Source: an uncultured Clostridia bacterium | GTDB lineage: Bacteria; Bacillota; Clostridia; TANB77; CAG-508 | Direction of reading: 5' to 3' | Assembly (NCBI GenBank): GCA_934130975.1 | Contig: CAKOYU010000008.1 | Location: 1 to 64,000, forward strand | Length of the DNA: 64,000 nucleotides | Part shown: piece by piece, positions 26,624-34,757 of the stretch | Layout of the letters: each line of letters opens with the position of its first letter | How positions within the stretch are numbered: position 1 is the first letter of the stretch | Made by a program: the position numbers and the translations under genes | The notes under the pieces: model-generated | What the model saw: only the letters and a program-made list of their open reading frames with translations | Told to the model about the DNA's origin: nothing | Databases searched by the model: none

Positions 26624-26701
26624 AACTAACCCTCCATTTTTTTACCATTAATAATATTACTACTTTTTTTATAAATTGTCAAGCTTTTTTATCAAATTAT
26701 G

Positions 26702-27574
26702 TTAAATAGTCATATTTTTTGTCTCTTCTAAATATCTTTTTAAACCATCTTTCCAATCTGGTATTTTTATTCCGCATACTTCTAATTTTGATTTTGACAT
26801 TTGAGAATTAAATGGTCTTTTAGCTTGTGTAATTTTCATCATTTCTATATATTCTTCTGTTGTTACAGGATTTACTTTGCATTCAATTCCTTGTTCTGCA
26901 AGTATTTCTTTTGTAAATTCATACCATGTTGTATACCCTTCATTTGTTGCATTATATATTCCAAATGGTATATTCTTTTTTATTGCTTGATATATTATTT
27001 CTGTTAAGTCCTTTGCATATGTTGGACTTCCATGTTGGTCTGATACTACATTTATTTCATCTCTTGTTGAACCTAATTTTGTCATTGTTTTTACAAAATT
27101 ATTTCCTCCAATTCCATATAACCAAGCTGTTCTAAAAATATAGTATTCATCCATGTTTTCTTCAATTCCTTGTTCTCCACGCAATTTAGTTTTTCCATAT
27201 GCTGTTACAGGTGCTTTTGCATCATCTTCTTTGTAATCTTTAGAAACATCTAAGTCTCCCCCAAATACATAATCAGTTGAAATATGTACTAATTTTGCTC
27301 CTACAGCTTTAGCAGCTTTTGCTAAATTTGCTGGGCCATCTCCATTAATTTTGTCTGCTAATTCATAATTTTCTTCTGCTTTATCAACTGCAGTATATGC
27401 AGCACAATTTATGATATATTCTGGTTTTAAATTAACTATATAATCCATTACAGCTTTTTCATTTGTTATATCTAATTCAGCTACATCTGTTGCTATTATT
27501 TCATTCTCTTTACTAAATTTTTCTTTTACTTCTTTTGCTAACATTCCATTAGCACCAGTCACTAAAATTTTCAT
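26702..27574 (-). CDS. rfbD: dTDP-4-dehydrorhamnose reductase
   Basis: The 290-aa SDR-type enzyme makes dTDP-L-rhamnose with NAD(P)H, the last pathway step. It has GANGMLAKEV (nucleotide loop, 7-16), INCAAYTAVDKAEE, HISTDYVFGG, AYGKTKLRGEQ (Tyr-x3-Lys), and FRTAWLYGIGGNNFVKTM. It is the first gene of the rfbD-rfbA-rfbC-rfbB order. The cluster would supply rhamnose for a cell-wall polysaccharide, but no glycosyltransferases are in this window. Confidence 0.96.
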   Translation of the reverse strand: MKILVTGANGMLAKEVKEKFSKENEIIATDVAELDITNEKAVMDYIVNLKPEYIINCAAYTAVDKAEENYELADKINGDGPANLAKAAKAVGAKLVHISTDYVFGGDLDVSKDYKEDDAKAPVTAYGKTKLRGEQGIEENMDEYYIFRTAWLYGIGGNNFVKTMTKLGSTRDEINVVSDQHGSPTYAKDLTEIIYQAIKKNIPFGIYNATNEGYTTWYEFTKEILAEQGIECKVNPVTTEEYIEMMKITQAKRPFNSQMSKSKLEVCGIKIPDWKDGLKRYLEETKNMTI

Positions 27575-27642
27575 AATCTATCTTCCTTTCTAAAATTAGA
27601 CTTAATTTTATTTTTTTCGTGTATATCATATCATTAAATTAA

Positions 27643-27672
27643 AAAAAGTACAAGTTTTTTCTTGTACTTTTT
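27643..27672. terminator. Symmetric terminator hairpin between eno and rfbD
   Basis: A perfect 12-bp stem AAAAAGTACAAG / CTTGTACTTTTT around TTTTTT. A/T arms give a U-tract in either direction, so it can stop transcripts on both strands; on the minus strand it would end the eno transcript. Confidence 0.75.
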
Positions 27673-27799
27673 ACATTTAACATGAAAAACTTGTTAAAAT
27701 TCACACTTTATAAGAATATATATTTAAAATATGTTTAATTGAACTGCGAATTATAACAAAAAAAATTATATTTCAAGTTTTTCTTTATATTAATTTAAT

Positions 27800-27890
27800 C
27801 CCAAAATATCATTTTAAGTTTAACAAGGTGTTTTAAACTTGTTTAAAATAGCAGAGCGTCCGCAGTTAAACTGCAAAATGATATTTTGGG
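27800..27890. repeat. 91-bp element with perfect 16-bp terminal inverted repeats
   Basis: CCCAAAATATCATTTT (27800-27815) is repeated as its reverse complement at 27875-27890. The 59-nt interior has its own small palindromes (AAGTTTA...TAAACTT and GCAGTT-A-AACTGC). It starts 16 bp past the eno stop. It resembles a miniature inverted-repeat element or a long folded RNA end; no target duplication is obvious. Confidence 0.6.
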
Positions 27891-27905
27891 GGTATAAATC
27901 TATAC

Positions 27906-29213
27906 TTATTTGTTTACCCCTTTTCTTCCTGGATATATTGCAATATCAGCTAATTCATTTTCAATATTTAATAATCTGTTGTATTTTGCTACTCTATCAG
28001 TTCTACAAGGTGCACCTGTTTTTATTTGTCCTGCATTTGTTGCAACAGCAACATCAGCTAAAGTTGTATCTTCTGTTTCACCACTTCTGTGCGATACAAC
28101 AGCTGTATATCCATTTTTCTTAGCTAATTCAATAGCATCTAATGTTTCTGTTAATGTTCCAATTTGGTTTAATTTGATAAGAATACTGTTTGTAACTCCC
28201 ATATCAAGTCCTTTTTGCAGTCTCTTAATATTTGTCACAAATAAGTCATCACCAACTAATTGAACTTTATCTCCTAATTTATCTGTTAGCTTTTTCCATC
28301 CATCCCAATCTTCTTCTGCTAATCCGTCTTCTACTGATATTATAGGATATCTTTCACACAAATCTGCTATAAAATCTATCATTTCATCACATGTTTTTGT
28401 TTTATTGATTTTCCAAAAATGATAACATCCTTCTTTTCCTATTTTTTTAGCCTCATCATACATTTCTGTTGCAGCTAAGTCTAATGCTAAGCATACTTCT
28501 TCTCCAGGTTTGTATCCAGCTTCTTTTATAGCTTCTACAATTAATTGAAGTGCTTCGTCTTCGTCTTTAACATTTGGAGCAAATCCACCTTCGTCTCCAA
28601 CACCTGTACTTAATCCTTTTGCTTTTAATACTTTCTTTAATGTATGATAAATTTCAGCACACATACGTAAACATTCTTTAAATGATTTTGCTCCAACTGG
28701 CATAATCATAAATTCTTGAACACTTAATGTTGAATCAGCATGTTTTCCACCATTCATAATATTCATCATTGGAACTGGCATTGTTTTTGCATTGACCCCA
28801 CCAATATATTTATATAATTCCATTCCTAAAGATTCTGCTGCTGCTTTTGCAACTGCTAGTGATACACCTAATGTTGCATTAGCTCCTAATTTACCTTTGT
28901 TTTCTGTTCCGTCTAATTCAATAAGTGCTTTGTCTATTGCAGGTTGGTCATATGCATTCATTGCTTCTAATTCTGGTGCTATTATTGTATTTACATTTTC
29001 AACTGCTTTTAATACACCTTTTCCCATATATCTTGCTGAATCTCCATCTCTTAGCTCAACAGCTTCAAATGCTCCTGTTGATGCTCCTGATGGTATCATT
29101 GCAATCCCATATGATCCATCATATAGTTCTACAACCACCTGTATAGTAGGATTTCCTCTTGAGTCTAAAACTTCTAAAGCTCTTATGTTTTCAATTCCTA
29201 AATAATTTTTCAT
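27906..29213 (-). CDS. eno: Enolase
   Basis: The 435-aa enzyme dehydrates 2-phosphoglycerate to phosphoenolpyruvate. Visible motifs are ALEVLDSRGNPTIQVVV (N-terminal), GASTGAFEAVELRDGD (active-site loop), MPVPMMNIMNGGKHAD, VGDEGGFAPNV with the catalytic-type Glu, SVEDGLAEEDWDGW (Mg ligands), GDDLFVTN, and the family signature ILIKLNQIGTLTET followed by SHRSGETEDTT. It is separated by a terminator from the upstream glycolytic operon and has its own 130-bp leader. Confidence 0.98.
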   Translation of the reverse strand: MKNYLGIENIRALEVLDSRGNPTIQVVVELYDGSYGIAMIPSGASTGAFEAVELRDGDSARYMGKGVLKAVENVNTIIAPELEAMNAYDQPAIDKALIELDGTENKGKLGANATLGVSLAVAKAAAESLGMELYKYIGGVNAKTMPVPMMNIMNGGKHADSTLSVQEFMIMPVGAKSFKECLRMCAEIYHTLKKVLKAKGLSTGVGDEGGFAPNVKDEDEALQLIVEAIKEAGYKPGEEVCLALDLAATEMYDEAKKIGKEGCYHFWKINKTKTCDEMIDFIADLCERYPIISVEDGLAEEDWDGWKKLTDKLGDKVQLVGDDLFVTNIKRLQKGLDMGVTNSILIKLNQIGTLTETLDAIELAKKNGYTAVVSHRSGETEDTTLADVAVATNAGQIKTGAPCRTDRVAKYNRLLNIENELADIAIYPGRKGVNK

Positions 29214-29278
29214 AATAATTCATTCCTTTCTCATTTTTATTCTATCTATATTATGAAACACTTGTTAAAAAGTTAATC

Positions 29279-29325
29279 AAAAAGAGCAAAGCAATTGATA
29301 AAGTTTATCATTCACTTCGCCTTTT
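29279..29325 (-). terminator. Terminator of the gapA-to-GGGtGRT operon
   Basis: Long imperfect hairpin: AAAGAGCAAAGCAATTGATAAA on one side and TTTATCATTCACTTCGCCTTT on the other, with U-rich flanks in minus-strand RNA. It lies just past the 29348 stop. Confidence 0.65.
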
Positions 29326-29347
29326 TTTCATTTATATACTATCTAAT

Positions 29348-30349
29348 TTATTTCATAGCTTCTTCTACTGCAACTGCAACTGCAACTGATGCACCAACCA
29401 TTGGGTTATTACCCATACCTATTAGTCCCATCATTTCTACATGTGCTGGTACTGAAGATGAACCTGCAAATTGTGCATCTGAGTGCATTCTTCCCATAGT
29501 ATCTGTCATACCATATGAAGCTGGTCCAGCAGCCATATTATCTGGGTGAAGTGTTCTACCAGTTCCACCACCTGAAGCAACTGAGAAGTATTTCTTTCCT
29601 GCTTCTATTCTTTCTTTTTTATATGTTCCTGCAACTGGGTGTTGGAATCTTGTTGGATTTGTTGAGTTACCTGTAATAGATACATCAACATCTTCCATCC
29701 ACATTATTGCTACACCTTCTCTAACATCATTAGCTCCGTAGCATCTTACTTGACTTCTTTCACCATCTGAATATTTAATTTCTTCTACTACATTTACTTT
29801 TCCAGTAAAGAAGTCGAAATCTGTTTTTACATATGTAAATCCATTTATTCTTGAAATTACTTGTGCTGCATCTTTTCCTAAACCATTTAATATTACTCTT
29901 AATGGTTCTTTTCTAACTTTATTTGCAGATTTTGCTATACCAATAGCACCTTCTGCTGCTGCAAAGCTTTCATGTCCTGCTAAGAATGCAAAACATTTTG
30001 TATCTTCTGATAATAACATTGATGCTAAGTTTCCATGTCCTAATCCTACTTTTCTGTCATCTGCAACAGAACCTGGAATACAAAATGCTTGTAATCCTTC
30101 TCCAATTGCTTTTGCTGCATCTGCTGCTCTTGTGCATCCTTTTTTGATTGCTATTGCAGCTCCTAATGTATATGCCCAAGCTGCATTTTCAAAACATATT
30201 GGTTGTACTCCTTTTACTATTTCGTATGGATTAAATCCTTTGTCTGTACATATTTTTAATGCTTCTTCAAAGTCTTTTATTCCGTATTTTTCCATTACTG
30301 GTTTTATTTGATCTATTCTTCTTTCATAACTTTCAAATGTTACTGCCAT
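29348..30349 (-). CDS. GGGtGRT protein
   Basis: The 333-aa protein carries the family-defining GGGTGRT motif at about 260-266 (SVASGGGTGRTLHPDNMAAG). Gly/Ala-rich conserved stretches are VKGVQPICFENAAWAYTLG, GSVADDRKVGLGHGNL, CFAFLAGHESFAAAEGAIG and GNSTNPTRFQHPVAGTY. There is no signal peptide or membrane helix. The biochemical role of this family is, to my knowledge, not established. ATG 30349 is chosen because AGGAGG lies 8 nt upstream; a GTG/ATG-type start 36 bp further upstream has no SD. The gene follows the NifU-like scaffold by about 60 bp, an association that recurs in Clostridia, and it closes the glycolytic operon. Confidence 0.85.
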   Translation of the reverse strand: MAVTFESYERRIDQIKPVMEKYGIKDFEEALKICTDKGFNPYEIVKGVQPICFENAAWAYTLGAAIAIKKGCTRAADAAKAIGEGLQAFCIPGSVADDRKVGLGHGNLASMLLSEDTKCFAFLAGHESFAAAEGAIGIAKSANKVRKEPLRVILNGLGKDAAQVISRINGFTYVKTDFDFFTGKVNVVEEIKYSDGERSQVRCYGANDVREGVAIMWMEDVDVSITGNSTNPTRFQHPVAGTYKKERIEAGKKYFSVASGGGTGRTLHPDNMAAGPASYGMTDTMGRMHSDAQFAGSSSVPAHVEMMGLIGMGNNPMVGASVAVAVAVEEAMK

Positions 30350-30409
30350 TTTTATTCCTCCTATTTTTATATTGTAAGGGAACACATTTTCCCTTTGTCT
30401 TTTCTATCT

Positions 30410-31102
30410 TTATTCTTCACGTGGGTCAATCTTCTTAACAGCCTCATCAAATCTTCCATATGTACTAGAAGCTTTTTCAATAGCTTCCATTGGGTCAATT
30501 CCTTTTTTGATGTTATCCATCATTTTTCCCATATGAACATATTTATAACCAATTATTTGATCATCTTTATCTAAACCTAATTCTACAATATAACCTTCTG
30601 TTAATTGTAAATATCTTGGTCCTTTTAAAGTACTTGAATAAATTGTTCCAACTTGTGATGTATGTCCTTTTCCTAAATCTTCAAGTCCAGCTCCTACTGG
30701 AAGTCCACCTTCTGAGAATGCAGTTTGTGTTCTACCATATACTATTTGTAAGAATAATTCTCTCATAGCAGTATTTATAGCATCACATACTAAATCTGTG
30801 TTTAGCGCTTCTAATATTGTTTTTCCTGTTAAAATTTCTCCTGCCATTGCAGCTGAATGTGTCATTCCTGAACATCCAATTGTTTCTATTAATGCTTCTT
30901 GGATTATTCCATCTTTTACATTTAATGTTAATTTACATGCTCCTTGTTGTGGTGCACACCATCCAATACCATGTGTTAATCCTGATATATCTTTAATATC
31001 TTTTGCTTTTACCCATTTTCCTTCTTCTGGGATTGGTGCTGGTCCATGGTCTACTCCTTTTGCAACATGGCACATATTTTCTAATTCTTTTGAATAAATC
31101 AT
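30410..31102 (-). CDS. NifU-N-like iron-sulfur cluster scaffold protein
   Basis: The 230-aa protein has the NifU/IscU core: GIGWCAPQQGACKLTLNVKDG (C49 and C56), IETIGCSGMTHSAAMAGEIL (C77) and a fourth Cys at 106 (NTDLVCDAIN). These are candidate Fe-S ligands. It is longer than IscU and carries a C-terminal extension with EGYIVELGLDKDDQIIGYKY. The start is set at ATG 31102 (MIYSKELE): AAAGGAG lies 8 nt upstream, whereas an upstream GTG overlaps this SD. It lies between a YezG-like gene and the GGGtGRT gene, with no isc/suf machinery nearby. Delivering a cluster to the GGGtGRT protein is a reasonable but untested inference. Confidence 0.8.
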   Translation of the reverse strand: MIYSKELENMCHVAKGVDHGPAPIPEEGKWVKAKDIKDISGLTHGIGWCAPQQGACKLTLNVKDGIIQEALIETIGCSGMTHSAAMAGEILTGKTILEALNTDLVCDAINTAMRELFLQIVYGRTQTAFSEGGLPVGAGLEDLGKGHTSQVGTIYSSTLKGPRYLQLTEGYIVELGLDKDDQIIGYKYVHMGKMMDNIKKGIDPMEAIEKASSTYGRFDEAVKKIDPREE

Positions 31103-31116
31103 TTTAATTGCTCCTT

Positions 31117-31782
31117 TCACTTATTACATAAAATTTGATTTTTAACTTTTTTATCTTCTTGCTTTGTTGCAAGATATTCTACTTTTTGATTTTCTTTTGT
31201 ATCTGTTGTTTCATATGTTATTATATTTGTATGCATTTTTTGATACAACCCCATGTCATATTCTTCATCTTTTTTCTTGCTAAGTTGTCTATTTTTTAAA
31301 TACTGTTCCATTGCATTTTTTTCTTTTCTTCCATGTGGCTCAATATGTAAATATTTATTTCTCCAAAAAATATGATGATCATAATATTCCTCTTGTACCC
31401 CTAATAAATTATCATAATTATACTCCACTTTAAACCTATTGTTTTTAATAGTAATTGTTATATTTGACCATACTTTTTGATTTTCTTTTTCAAATTCTTC
31501 TCTCAATAGTTTTATTTGTTCATATAATAATTTAACAAGTTTCATATATTCTTCTTCTTCTATATCGTATTTACTTGGTACTTCATAAACATTAATGAAT
31601 TTTCTCTTTAATAACCCTTTTGGCAAAAAGTAAAAATACATTTCTCCTGTTTGAACCGTTCCAAGTCTATCGATTATTGAAGCATAAAGATATAATTCTT
31701 CCCATTTTCCAGGCACTGCATAAAATATTTTTTGTTGAATTTCTTCATATATTTTCTTAATTCTTTTGCTACTATTTAACAA
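31117..31782 (-). CDS. YezG/DUF600-like protein
   Basis: The 221-aa protein resembles YezG (DUF600) antitoxin/immunity proteins: KIYEEIQQKIFYAVPGKWEELYLYASI at the start, GEMYFYFLPKG, and a middle helix LVKLLYEQIKLLREEFEKE followed by WSNITITIKNNRFKVEYNYDNL. In Bacillus YezG neutralises an LXG toxin. Here no toxin gene is adjacent, and the protein extends about 70 residues past the usual domain with a Lys-rich tail. It follows gpmI by 13 bp and ends 14 bp before the scaffold gene, so it is transcribed with glycolytic genes. A non-immunity role is possible. Confidence 0.6.
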   Translation of the reverse strand: MLNSSKRIKKIYEEIQQKIFYAVPGKWEELYLYASIIDRLGTVQTGEMYFYFLPKGLLKRKFINVYEVPSKYDIEEEEYMKLVKLLYEQIKLLREEFEKENQKVWSNITITIKNNRFKVEYNYDNLLGVQEEYYDHHIFWRNKYLHIEPHGRKEKNAMEQYLKNRQLSKKKDEEYDMGLYQKMHTNIITYETTDTKENQKVEYLATKQEDKKVKNQILCNK

Positions 31783-31795
31783 CTTATTTCTCCCT

Positions 31796-33328
31796 TTATT
31801 TTACTAGAATACTTTCGCCTGTCATTTCCTCTGGTTTTTCAATATTTAATAATTCTAACATTGTTGGTGCTAAATCTGCAAGTTTCCCTTCTTTAATTTT
31901 CAATTCTGCATTTTCTGTTACTAATATTAATGGTACAGGATTTGTTGTATGTGCAGTATGTGGTTCCCCTGTTGCATAATCTATCATTTGCTCACAATTT
32001 CCGTGGTCTGCTGTTATTAGCATTGTTCCATGGTGTTCAAGCATTGCTTTTACTACTTTTCCAACACATTCATCAATTGTTTCTACTGCTTTTATAGCAG
32101 CTGGTAAACTTCCTGTATGACCTACCATATCTGGATTTGCAAAGTTTAATATTATTGTATCATACTTGTCAGCATTTATTGCTTCAACAACTTTTTCTGT
32201 CACTTCTCTTGCACTCATTTCAGGTTGCATATCATATGTTGCAACTTTTGGTGATGGTACTAATATTCTATCCTCACCAGGATATTGTTTTTCTTCTCCA
32301 CCATTAAAGAAAAATGTAACATGTGCATATTTTTCTGTTTCTGCTATACGCAATTGAGTCAATCCTCTTTTACTAATTACTTCTCCAAATGTATTTACTA
32401 ATGGTTCTTTTTTGAATGCAATTTTTACATTTGGCATTGTTTCATCATAATTTGTAAAACATACAAAATAAGTATCCATTTTCTTTGTTTCAAAATCCTC
32501 AAAATTCTTATCAACAATTGCTCTTGTTATTTCTCTAGCTCTATCTGGTCTAAAATTAAAGAATATTACTGAATCATGTTCTTGTATTGTTGCAATTGGT
32601 GTTTCTCCATTACATATTACAGTTGGTTCAACAAATTCATCAAACACTTCTTTTTGATAAGAGTCTTCTATTGCTATTGTTGCAGATGTTGATTTGTTTC
32701 CCTCTCCATTTACAAGTACATCATAACATTTTTTAACTCTGTCCCATCTTTTATCTCTATCCATTGCATAGTATCTTCCTGATAGACTTGCTATTTTTCC
32801 AATACCTTTTTCTCTCATTTTTTCTTCTAATTGAGTAATATATCCTTCCGCTGATGCTGGTGGTGTATCTCTACCATCTAAAAAACAATGTACATATACA
32901 TCTTCAAAATCTCTACGTTTTGCCATTTCTAGCAATCCATATAAATGACGTATATGACTATGAACTCCACCATCTGATAAAAGTCCTAATATATGTAATT
33001 TAGAATTATATTTTTTACAATTTTCTATTGCTTCTATAAATTCTGGGATTGCAAAAAAATCTCCGTCTTCAATTGATTTTGTTATCTTAGTTAATTCTTG
33101 ATATACAATTCTTCCTGCACCTATATTTGTGTGTCCTACTTCTGAATTTCCCATTTGTCCATCTGGTAATCCAACTTTTAAACCACTTGTATAGATTTTG
33201 GTTGTTTGATATTTTTTCATTAGTTTGTCTATATTAGGTGTATTGGCTAATTTAACAGCATTTCCATCTTCTTTTTCGTTTATCCCAAATCCATCTAATA
33301 TCATTAGCATTACTGGTTTCTTTTCCAT
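31796..33328 (-). CDS. gpmI: 2,3-bisphosphoglycerate-independent phosphoglycerate mutase
   Basis: The 510-aa Mn-dependent enzyme interconverts 3- and 2-phosphoglycerate. The N-terminus MLMILDGFGINEKEDGNAV holds the first metal Asp, and QMGNSEVGHTNIGAGR contains the catalytic Ser. LSDGGVHSHIRHL, DGRDTPPASAEGYI, FNFRPDRAREITRAI, FANPDMVGHTG and ITADHGNCEQM are all in order. Length is normal. Operon context is gapA-pgk-nudix-tpiA-gpmI. Confidence 0.98.
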   Translation of the reverse strand: MEKKPVMLMILDGFGINEKEDGNAVKLANTPNIDKLMKKYQTTKIYTSGLKVGLPDGQMGNSEVGHTNIGAGRIVYQELTKITKSIEDGDFFAIPEFIEAIENCKKYNSKLHILGLLSDGGVHSHIRHLYGLLEMAKRRDFEDVYVHCFLDGRDTPPASAEGYITQLEEKMREKGIGKIASLSGRYYAMDRDKRWDRVKKCYDVLVNGEGNKSTSATIAIEDSYQKEVFDEFVEPTVICNGETPIATIQEHDSVIFFNFRPDRAREITRAIVDKNFEDFETKKMDTYFVCFTNYDETMPNVKIAFKKEPLVNTFGEVISKRGLTQLRIAETEKYAHVTFFFNGGEEKQYPGEDRILVPSPKVATYDMQPEMSAREVTEKVVEAINADKYDTIILNFANPDMVGHTGSLPAAIKAVETIDECVGKVVKAMLEHHGTMLITADHGNCEQMIDYATGEPHTAHTTNPVPLILVTENAELKIKEGKLADLAPTMLELLNIEKPEEMTGESILVK

Positions 33329-33366
33329 ATTTCCATCCCTTTCTGCTTTTAGAAGTGTTATTCAAA

Positions 33367-34119
33367 TTATTCATCAAACTTAACTATTTTTGAGAACTCT
33401 TCCGCCTTTAAACTTGCTCCGCCTACAAGCCCTCCATCAATATCTGACATTTCAAATAATTCTTTTGCATTTGATGATTTTACGCTTCCTCCGTATTGTA
33501 TTATAACTCCTTCTGCCTCATTTTGTCCATATATTTCTGCTAATTTTTTTCTAATTTGCATAATTGTATTGTTTGCATCTTCTTTTGTAGCTGTTTTTCC
33601 TGTTCCTATTGCCCATATTGGTTCATATGCTACTATTATTTTTTCTAAATCTTCTGATGCAATTTCTTCAAATGCTTTTGCTATTTGATTTGTTACTATT
33701 TTTTCTGTTTCTCCTGCTTCTCTTTGTTCTAATGTTTCTCCAACACACACAATTGGTTTTAAGCCATGTAATAATGCTGATTTTATCTTTTTATTTACTG
33801 TTTCATCTGTTTCATTAAAATATTGTCTTCTTTCAGAATGTCCTATTATTACATATTCCACTCCTATTGATTTTAACATTGACGCTGACACTTCTCCGGT
33901 ATATGCACCTTTTTCTTCCCAATGCATGTTTTGTGCTCCTATTTTTATGTTTGTGCCTTGTACATGTAATAATGAATAAAATAAATCTATATATGGCACG
34001 CATAACAAAACATCATTTTTTGTATCTTTTACAAGTGGTGTTAATTCTTGTATAAAATTTATCGCTTCATTTGGAAGCATATTCATTTTCCAGTTTCCTG
34101 CTATTACTTTTCTTCTCAT
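33367..34119 (-). CDS. tpiA: Triosephosphate isomerase
   Basis: The 250-aa TIM-barrel enzyme interconverts dihydroxyacetone phosphate and glyceraldehyde 3-phosphate. Active-site Lys is in AGNWKMNM, the electrophile His in YVIIGHSERRQYFNE, and the catalytic Glu in VAYEPIWAIGTGKTA; the phosphate-binding IIQYGGSVKSSNAKEL and GLVGGASLKAEEF follow. It lies between the Nudix gene (5 bp) and gpmI (38 bp). Confidence 0.98.
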   Translation of the reverse strand: MRRKVIAGNWKMNMLPNEAINFIQELTPLVKDTKNDVLLCVPYIDLFYSLLHVQGTNIKIGAQNMHWEEKGAYTGEVSASMLKSIGVEYVIIGHSERRQYFNETDETVNKKIKSALLHGLKPIVCVGETLEQREAGETEKIVTNQIAKAFEEIASEDLEKIIVAYEPIWAIGTGKTATKEDANNTIMQIRKKLAEIYGQNEAEGVIIQYGGSVKSSNAKELFEMSDIDGGLVGGASLKAEEFSKIVKFDE

Positions 34120-34124
34120 TGTTC

Positions 34125-34745
34125 TTACCTCCCTTTTGCTTGTTCTTTAAAATTTCTCATTTTGATTTTTTCATCTAATATTGAGAAAATTCTTTCAGCC
34201 TCATCTGATTTTGGCATTAACATTTCTGGATCATCACATCTAACTCTTCGTTTAACTTCTTCATAATCCATAAAAAACAATTCTTCTACTTCAGAATCTT
34301 GCTTAGTATAACTTTCAAGAGAATTATCTAAAAAAGCCAAATAGAAATGCATAATATATCGTCCTTGTCTTCCATAATCAGTTAAATTAATTTTGTTTTC
34401 TGCAAACTTCTGCATGTTATTATATAAATACTCTGAATCTGTTAATCCTACTTCTTCTCTCGCTTCTCTTAGCATTGCTTGTGTAGCTGTTTCGTCTGGA
34501 TCAACATGTGCAGAAACACTTACATCTATCTTATTAGGATTATTCTGCTTATTTCTGCTTCTCCTTTGCATTAAAACTTGGTTAGTTTCTGGATTTATTA
34601 TCCAAAGTTGAACTCCCTCAAGTAATAAGCCTCTATTGATTCCTTCTTCTCTATTAACTATTCCTATCGGCTCATTTTGTTCATTATAAAATGTTAAACT
34701 TTCTTCTTGATTTTCTCTTGATATTTTATATTTTTCTAATCCCAT
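34125..34745 (-). CDS. Nudix hydrolase, Idi/YfcD-like
   Basis: The 206-aa protein has an Idi-type N-terminal strand set (ESLTFYNEQNEPIGIVNREEGINRG), LWIINPETNQVLMQRRSRNKQNNPNKIDVSVSAHV, and a Nudix box ending MLREAREEVGL. The first Gly of the canonical box (GX5EX7REUXEEXGU) is Ala here. The family hydrolyses nucleoside diphosphates linked to another moiety or acts as isopentenyl diphosphate isomerase; the catalytic Cys/Glu pattern of Idi is not evident, so hydrolase is preferred. It is inserted between pgk and tpiA, which are usually adjacent, with 12- and 5-bp gaps, so it is part of the glycolytic operon. Confidence 0.82.
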   Translation of the reverse strand: MGLEKYKISRENQEESLTFYNEQNEPIGIVNREEGINRGLLLEGVQLWIINPETNQVLMQRRSRNKQNNPNKIDVSVSAHVDPDETATQAMLREAREEVGLTDSEYLYNNMQKFAENKINLTDYGRQGRYIMHFYLAFLDNSLESYTKQDSEVEELFFMDYEEVKRRVRCDDPEMLMPKSDEAERIFSILDEKIKMRNFKEQAKGR

Positions 34746-34757
34746 TTTCTACATCCT

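Larger units (their letters stand above)
27575..27905. other. 331-bp non-coding spacer between eno and rfbD
   Basis: The spacer contains the eno-side 91-bp inverted-repeat element (27800-27890), a strong terminator hairpin (27643-27672) and AT-rich sequence that must hold the rfbD promoter. I could not single out a convincing -35/-10 pair and no ORF with an SD is visible. Confidence 0.6.

Noticed and set aside
27800..27890. Ordinary rho-independent terminator for eno
   Set aside because: The 59-nt loop, AT-rich stem and lack of a T-run right after the stem do not fit; a better terminator is at 27643-27672.
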